Part shown: one piece after another, positions 59,305-64,000 of the stretch
Position numbering within the stretch: position 1 is the first letter of the stretch
Layout: every line of letters starts with the position of its first letter
DNA from: Dehalococcoidia bacterium
GTDB taxonomy: Bacteria > Chloroflexota > Dehalococcoidia > Dehalococcoidales > JAUWYK01
NCBI GenBank assembly: GCA_030615865.1
Contig: JAUWYK010000001.1
Location: 1-64,000, forward strand
Length of the DNA stretch: 64,000 nt
Direction: 5' to 3'
The notes under the pieces: model-generated
What the model was told of the DNA's origin: nothing
Databases searched by the model: none
What the model saw: the letters and a program-made list of their open reading frames with translations, nothing else
Program-made: the position numbers and the translations under genes

Positions 59305-60024
59305 CTACTCTCCCAAGTATACCTCAATAACTTTCCTGCTGGTAGAAATCTCCTTTGGTGTTCCTTCAGCAATCTTCTCACCGTGATGAAGCACCATAAT
59401 TCGGTCACATACGCCCATAATCGCCCTCATTACATGCTCAATCATAAAAACGGTAACTCCTCTGTCCCGAATCTTGGTTACCAGCTCCATAGCCTCGGCT
59501 GTCTCTGTTGGATTTAGACCCGCCATCAGCTCATCAAGCAACAGCAGCTCTGGCTTGGTGGCTAAGGCTCTAGCCACTCCAACACGCTTCTGGCTAGCCA
59601 GGGTTAAGCCTCCAGCCGGGGTCATCTTCACCGCTGACAAGCCAACAAACTCTAATAGCTCCGCAGCTTCCTTAGCCGCACCAGCTGATGCCATGCCGCT
59701 TGGCGTCCCGAACAACGAGCCCAACAGTACATTCTGAAGGGCTGGCATATTGGAGAAAATCTTAACCTCCTGAAAGGTTCTGGCCAGGCCCAGCCGGCAG
59801 ATTTTATGTGGCTTTGAGCCAGTAATTTTTTCGTCTTTAAATCTTATTACCCCTGGTTTAGGGACAAGAGCCCCTGATATTAAATTAAACAGCGTTGTTT
59901 TACCAGCGCCATTGGGACCAATCAGACCAACGATTTCGCCCTGGTCCACATTAAAGTCTACCTTTGATACCGCGGCTAACCCGCCAAAATACTTGGTAAC
60001 CTTTTCACCTTCAAGTATCTGCAT
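59305..60024 (-). CDS. livG: Branched-chain-type ABC transporter ATPase LivG
   Basis: A 239-residue ATPase: LIGPNGAGKTTLFNLISG (Walker A), LARTFQEVKIFSNMPALQNV (typical LivG Q-loop region) and the end VLHHGEKIAEGTPKEI. The ABC signature is unusual: LTLASQKRVGVARAL where LSxGQQ-type sequences are normal, and Walker B reads LLLLDELMAGLNP. It overlaps livM by 14 bases and pairs with LivF. Confidence 0.92.
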   Translation of the reverse strand: MQILEGEKVTKYFGGLAAVSKVDFNVDQGEIVGLIGPNGAGKTTLFNLISGALVPKPGVIRFKDEKITGSKPHKICRLGLARTFQEVKIFSNMPALQNVLLGSLFGTPSGMASAGAAKEAAELLEFVGLSAVKMTPAGGLTLASQKRVGVARALATKPELLLLDELMAGLNPTETAEAMELVTKIRDRGVTVFMIEHVMRAIMGVCDRIMVLHHGEKIAEGTPKEISTSRKVIEVYLGE

Positions 60025-60988
60025 GTTCCTCCACCGAACCTCCTTTCCTCAACTTTTGTATCACCCACTGTATCATCCCTACCAGTCCATTGGGCAGATA
60101 TAATATAGCCACCACTAATACGGCGCCGAAAATAAGCATATATACTTCGGGAAACGTGGTTTGTAGCTTTTCTTGCAGGTAGGCAAAAATAACCGCGCCC
60201 AATACCGGGCCGTAAATTTGCCCCATGCCACCGAAGATAGCCATCAAGACCGGCATAAAGGAGAAGAGTGGACTAAAGGCGATATATGGGTCGATATATA
60301 TCAATCTTGTGGCCCAGATTACCCCAGCTGCCCCCACAAAGAAGGCGCTGATAGCAAAGGTAACAACCTTCACCATAGTGACATTAACGCCGCTATGAGC
60401 CGCCGCTTCTTCATTCTGACCAATACTCTGCAAGGCTAATCCATATTTAGAGCGTCGGAGAAAGAAGAAGGTAAGCATTGTGGCCACAAAAATAGCCAGC
60501 ATGACGTAAAAAATAGTATTGTTATCCACCAACATGACGAATCGACCACGTGTCCCTGTTACAGAATGCTCCCACCAGTTGAGAAGCTCCAGGATGAGCA
60601 CAACGAGCCCGAAAGTGAAGATAGCAAAATATATGCCCCTCAGCCTTAAAGTCAGAGCGCCAACGCCAAGGGCGACTATGCTGCTGGCAAGACCACCAAG
60701 GACGACTACCACCAACAGAGGTAGTACCTGCCCCGTGTTCGGCAGTAATAAGGCTCCAACATAGATACCGACCCCGAAGAAGGCAGCCGAAGCCAGTGAC
60801 ATGTAGCCGCTGGGACCGGAAAAAAGGACCCAACTCACCGTAAGGATGGCATACATCAAGATGGTGGTTATCAGTACAACAGTATAACCTCCGAGAGAGA
60901 AGGGTACAGTAGCCAGCAGGATTAATAAGACGAGACTAATTAACCCCGGTATAAAGAAGCCTTTGGATTTAAATCTGGTAATATCCAT
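60011..60988 (-). CDS. livM: Branched-chain-type ABC transporter permease LivM
   Basis: A 325-residue permease with about ten membrane helices. Typical parts are GYMSLASAAFFGVGIYVGAL, LTLRLRGIYFAIFTFGLVVL, GLALQSIGQNEEAAAHSGVN and GGMGQIYGPVLGAVIFAYLQ. The ATG at 60988 follows GGGAAG; the TTG five codons earlier is inside that site. It forms the membrane channel together with LivH. Confidence 0.92.
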   Translation of the reverse strand: MDITRFKSKGFFIPGLISLVLLILLATVPFSLGGYTVVLITTILMYAILTVSWVLFSGPSGYMSLASAAFFGVGIYVGALLLPNTGQVLPLLVVVVLGGLASSIVALGVGALTLRLRGIYFAIFTFGLVVLILELLNWWEHSVTGTRGRFVMLVDNNTIFYVMLAIFVATMLTFFFLRRSKYGLALQSIGQNEEAAAHSGVNVTMVKVVTFAISAFFVGAAGVIWATRLIYIDPYIAFSPLFSFMPVLMAIFGGMGQIYGPVLGAVIFAYLQEKLQTTFPEVYMLIFGAVLVVAILYLPNGLVGMIQWVIQKLRKGGSVEEHADT

Positions 60989-60992
60989 ATAT

Positions 60993-61871
60993 CTACTTCC
61001 CAAAAATACCTTTCGGTCTCACAAATAGCAGGAGCATGAAGATGAAATAATAGGCAGCCAGTGATAAGCTCGGGTCGAAATGGGTTACTACTTCGCCTAT
61101 AATACCCAGTATAAAACCTCCGATGAAACTGCCCGGGATACTGCCCAGACCGCCTAAGACGATAACGATGATGGCGATGAGGGTATATTGCAGACCCATA
61201 GCTGGATTGAGGGGGATCCGCATGCTTAAAAGTACGCCGGCAATACCGGCCATTAAAGCACCAAGGCCAAAGCATATAGCCAGGACGCGGGTGATGTTTA
61301 CCCCCATGAGGCTAGCAGTTGTTGGGTCTTGAGCAGCTGACCGAATTGCTTTTCCAATGCGGGAACGGGCTAAAAACAGGTAGAAGGCCAAACCTATGCC
61401 TACAGCAAAGCCGAGGATTACCAGCTTGTTGGCACTAAATATCGCTCCCCAAATATCGACCCCAAAGTTTAAATAAGAGTACGCCCTAAAGTCGGCACCC
61501 CACCCTAGCAAAACTAAATTTTGGATGATAAAGAGGAGACCAAAAGTAGCTAACAGAGAACTGGCCTCAAAGGCACCCGGGTTTGGCGCCTTGAGGCTAA
61601 GTTGGTGGAATAGAGTCCGATGAAGTAGAAAACCGATTATGAATATAATAGGGCCAATAATGGCCAGACAAACAAGTGGGTTGATGCCAAATACGGTGTA
61701 AAGTGTGAAGGTGCCGAAAGCCCCGAACATGATGAACTCGCCGTGAGCGATGTTCAGCACCCGGGCAACGCCGTACTGCAGGCTCAAGCCCATAGCAATC
61801 AGGGCATAGATACCACCCAGCAGTAAACCGCCAATAGCTATATCCAGGATGGTTACAATGCTTTCAGGCAT
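60993..61871 (-). CDS. livH: Branched-chain-type ABC transporter permease LivH
   Basis: A 292-residue permease: DIAIGGLLLGGIYALIAMGL, the ARVLNIAHGEFIMFGAF motif characteristic of LivH, AIRSAAQDPTTASLMGVNI and IVIVLGGLGSIPGSFIGGFI. About eight membrane helices. It lies 167 bases after the binding-protein gene; that gap has no gene and may contain an attenuating structure separating the highly expressed binding protein from the rest. Confidence 0.92.
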   Translation of the reverse strand: MPESIVTILDIAIGGLLLGGIYALIAMGLSLQYGVARVLNIAHGEFIMFGAFGTFTLYTVFGINPLVCLAIIGPIIFIIGFLLHRTLFHQLSLKAPNPGAFEASSLLATFGLLFIIQNLVLLGWGADFRAYSYLNFGVDIWGAIFSANKLVILGFAVGIGLAFYLFLARSRIGKAIRSAAQDPTTASLMGVNITRVLAICFGLGALMAGIAGVLLSMRIPLNPAMGLQYTLIAIIVIVLGGLGSIPGSFIGGFILGIIGEVVTHFDPSLSLAAYYFIFMLLLFVRPKGIFGK

Positions 61872-62038
61872 AATGATAACTTCCTAGCTTTGACAATCTC
61901 ATGGACGCAGGCTGCCCCAAAGGTGCAGGATAAGCCTTGGGAGAAAATAACCACTCTCTCCAGAGTCGCTATCTTTGCACCCTTTAGACAGCCTGCTTAC
62001 TATATTATTACCGCTAAAATCCTAAACTCAAATGTCTA

Positions 62039-63304
62039 CTATTCTGTTGCCCAATCCGGCTTGGGATAGATCCACTCTGACGTGAGCACTACGGTCGGCC
62101 AGTCACCGCCGCCTACGATTTCCACTATCCCACCCTGCCACTGACCAATCTCACCGGGATGGGTTTCCTTAGCCATAAGCCCGCCGCCGTCACCGAACAT
62201 CTCGAAGTAGGTATCTCCCAGAAGGGTATCGAAATGGTGCGTGGCTATGTAATCCCTTATCGTGTCCTGGTCAAGGGTTCCGGTCGCCACGATAGACTGC
62301 TCCCAGATGTCACACGCTGCCTCGTAGAATACAGTTCCCCACCAATCCAGGTTTGGCCAGCCAACCATAGCCTCCAGTTCACCATAATGTCTTTCAAACT
62401 CGGGGCCTGTCTTGCTGTTAGCCGCGGCAAAACAGGTTACCCCCTCTACTGCCGAGGGATCACCAAACGATACTCCATAAAAGCCGAAATTGGCTCCAGG
62501 GCCCATGATAACGGCCGGCGGGTTAAAGCCAATTGCCATCATCTCACCGGTAACCGGGATGACTATAGGGGGATAGGCAAAAACGCAAAAGACGTCGGGG
62601 TTAGCCGCCTTGGCGTCCTTAACCAAGAGTGAGAAGTCCGTATAGGTTATTGGAACGCTCTTGTTAGCCAGTACCTCAATTCCTACCCTGTCGAATTCCA
62701 TAGCCGCCACGCCGCCATACTCCACGCCGTGGAGGTCGGCAATGGTGATCATATAGGCTGTCTTAGCGCCAGCTGCAGCACACATGTCAGCGAAAACCGG
62801 CAACTGGTAGTGGTCGGAAAAAGGCAGGGAGATAAACACGTAGGGCAGGCCATAAAGCACGTCCCTCATAATGGTGGCGCCGCCCTCGCATGTGATCAGT
62901 ACCATCCCGTATTTATTGGCTACGGGGGCTTGAGCCGAAATGAAAGCGGTGCCACAGGAGGAGAACAGGATGTCAATCTCGTCCTCCAATATCAGTTTTT
63001 CTGTATTCCTCACCATGGTGCCCACATCCGTGGCATCATCATATATGATGTACTCTATGGGTAAGCTCTCGCCATATTCGGCAACATAGATTCCGCCCGC
63101 AGCATTAATCTTTTGCTCCCACACCAGCATAAGCGGCCCCAATGCCGCGTCTCCTATGGGAGCGTTTGGACCGGTGATAGGCCTGGACGCGCCAATAAGG
63201 ATGCTATCTTTGGTTACCACTGGCTCTTCCTCTTCACAGCCGATAGCAACCAAGCTGACGACTAACAATAATGCTAACGGGATTAACAATATCCTCTTTT
63301 TCAC
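62039..63304 (-). CDS. Branched-chain-type substrate-binding lipoprotein
   Basis: A 421-residue periplasmic binding protein of the LivK type (family 1 receptor fold). The N-terminal KKRILLIPLALLLVVSLVAI is a lipoprotein signal with the lipobox VAIGC; an acidic linker follows. The domain starts DSILIGASRPITGPNAPIGD and contains INAAGGI. In this setting next to corrinoid methyl transfer, the ligand is perhaps a methylated compound and not a branched-chain amino acid; that is an inference from location only. Confidence 0.88.
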   Translation of the reverse strand: MKKRILLIPLALLLVVSLVAIGCEEEEPVVTKDSILIGASRPITGPNAPIGDAALGPLMLVWEQKINAAGGIYVAEYGESLPIEYIIYDDATDVGTMVRNTEKLILEDEIDILFSSCGTAFISAQAPVANKYGMVLITCEGGATIMRDVLYGLPYVFISLPFSDHYQLPVFADMCAAAGAKTAYMITIADLHGVEYGGVAAMEFDRVGIEVLANKSVPITYTDFSLLVKDAKAANPDVFCVFAYPPIVIPVTGEMMAIGFNPPAVIMGPGANFGFYGVSFGDPSAVEGVTCFAAANSKTGPEFERHYGELEAMVGWPNLDWWGTVFYEAACDIWEQSIVATGTLDQDTIRDYIATHHFDTLLGDTYFEMFGDGGGLMAKETHPGEIGQWQGGIVEIVGGGDWPTVVLTSEWIYPKPDWATE

Positions 63305-63700
63305 TTGTTTCTCCTTTCCTGAGTTTTCAGGGTGGTTTTAGCTCTTGTTATCATAAAATCTTACATATTCACCCCCCCTCTTCATTATGAAAGCCCTTGA
63401 TGATAGTCTCTGTGAGAGTATAAATAACCGCCCCAACTTTGTCAATACTTTGTCACTACAATTTACTCGAGTAGCATTCAAAAGCGGGTTATCTTCCAGA
63501 CCGCGTGCGAAAATATTATATCGCTATGCCCCCCTTGTCAAGAGGGGGCACTGATTACCCCTGCTATCAGGTCAACAAATAATATCTTTCCCGCGTAACC
63601 ACCTGGCATTATGCCCACCTCCCCTTGGTATAAATTAATGGTATATTGATTCCAACAGCAACCCTAATTATGCCAGAATCGCTAAGCTGTGTAAATCGTG
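63305..63700. other. Divergent intergenic region
   Basis: About 400 bases lie between the divergent binding-protein gene and the second methyltransferase gene. I see no coding frame. It should hold the promoters of both units. CCCCCTTGTCAAGAGGGGG near 63531 is a short G/C hairpin. Confidence 0.4.
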
Positions 63701-63701
63701 G

Positions 63702-63730
63702 TTGACTCTATTTAATGCCAGTGTTAGTAT
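63702..63730 (+). promoter_or_regulatory. Promoter candidate of the second methyltransferase gene
   Basis: TTGACT at 63702-63707 and TAGTAT at 63725-63730 are 17 bases apart, 31 bases before the start codon at 63761. Confidence 0.45.
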
Positions 63731-63760
63731 ACTCCACGTAGATTTCAGGAGGCAATTAAA

Positions 63761-64000
63761 ATGGAAAAGGAACGGGAAGAGTTAACGCCGGACGAAAAGC
63801 AGGAGGAATTGTTTCAAAAGTGGCTTTCGCCGGAGGACGTAGAGTTTGCCAGCCCCGCCGCCGAGAAGGCATATAAAGAAAGAGTAACCAGGCTAAAAGA
63901 TGCCATTCAACTTAAAAAATTACCGGACAGGGTGCCGGTCATTCCGATGCTCAGTTTTTTCCCCGCTTACTACGCCGGCATAACCCCTCAGGAAGCCATG
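63761..64000 (+). CDS. UroD-family methyltransferase, partial at window end
   Basis: The first 80 codons of a paralogue of the 56362 protein. REELTPDEKQEELFQKWLSP, YKERVTRLKDAIQLKKLPDR and SFFPAYYAGITPQEAM match it closely. AGGAGG precedes the ATG. The gene continues beyond the window. Two such enzymes flank the transporter in opposite directions, which suggests either two methyl donors or two steps of one pathway. Confidence 0.85.
   Translation, partial: MEKEREELTPDEKQEELFQKWLSPEDVEFASPAAEKAYKERVTRLKDAIQLKKLPDRVPVIPMLSFFPAYYAGITPQEAM

Noticed and set aside
1..64000. CRISPR arrays and complete insertion sequences
   Set aside because: No regularly spaced direct repeats with unique spacers and no transposase gene were seen.

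Overview
The window most likely comes from an anaerobic Chloroflexota bacterium, probably of the class Dehalococcoidia. This is an inference from gene content: corrinoid-dependent methyl transfer with a branched-chain-amino-acid-type ABC transporter, several nitroreductases, an archaeal-style winged helix, a TackOD1 zinc protein, and a type IV pilus operon on a background of roughly 45-50% GC. No rRNA or other marker that would fix the taxonomy is present.

Positions 1-14,000 are a patchy accessory region: gene remnants (MarR, HNH), small conserved hypotheticals, two nitroreductases, a metallophosphoesterase, a large membrane-type KAP P-loop NTPase, a sugar isomerase/epimerase-like TIM barrel, a PD-(D/E)XK-type nuclease candidate and two small inverted-repeat (MITE-like) elements. 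Positions 14,000-30,000 look like an integrated mobile element. A run of very small plus-strand genes, several of them shuffled or truncated copies of each other, converges at about 18,660 on a long minus-strand operon. That operon carries a PRTRC cassette: a ubiquitin-like protein C, protein F-like, E2-like protein B, JAB peptidase protein A and an E1-like ThiF. A DnaN-like sliding clamp and a histidine-kinase-type ATPase without a phosphoacceptor domain follow in the same operon. Two tyrosine recombinases (one with a zinc ribbon inserted in the catalytic domain) and a tRNA-Val(CAC) gene mark the right edge. Just beyond it lie the 3' end of pyrD and the first 11 codons of another gene, which look like an integration or deletion scar.

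Positions 30,350-35,160 hold surface and carbohydrate functions: a GT4 glycosyltransferase, an Xre regulator behind four 11-bp-phased repeats, a GT81-like glycosyltransferase, a TIG-domain surface protein and a Lys/Glu/Ala helix protein. Positions 35,400-49,140 are a type IV pilus locus: two regulators, PilB, PilC, three pseudopilin or PilX-like proteins, PilO, a fused PilM-PilN, PilT, the major pilin (divergent), a TackOD1/restriction-fold protein, prepilin peptidase and a winged helix. A degenerate restriction-endonuclease-like domain occurs once in PilB and twice in the TackOD1 protein. One pseudopilin carries a canonical C2H2 zinc-finger pattern.

Positions 49,350-52,880 form a three-gene cluster (ICMT-like methyltransferase, GH3-type acyl-adenylating enzyme, ketoacyl synthase), followed by a GGDEF/HD-GYP cyclic-di-GMP enzyme. 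From 55,555 to the end lies a minus-strand corrinoid methyl-transfer locus: substrate-binding lipoprotein, two permeases and two ATPases of a Liv-type transporter, a corrinoid protein, a UroD-type methyltransferase and a B12-enzyme activation-domain protein. A second UroD-type methyltransferase starts divergently at 63,761 and runs off the window. The most interesting unit is the element-borne ubiquitin-like conjugation cassette sharing an operon with a sliding clamp.
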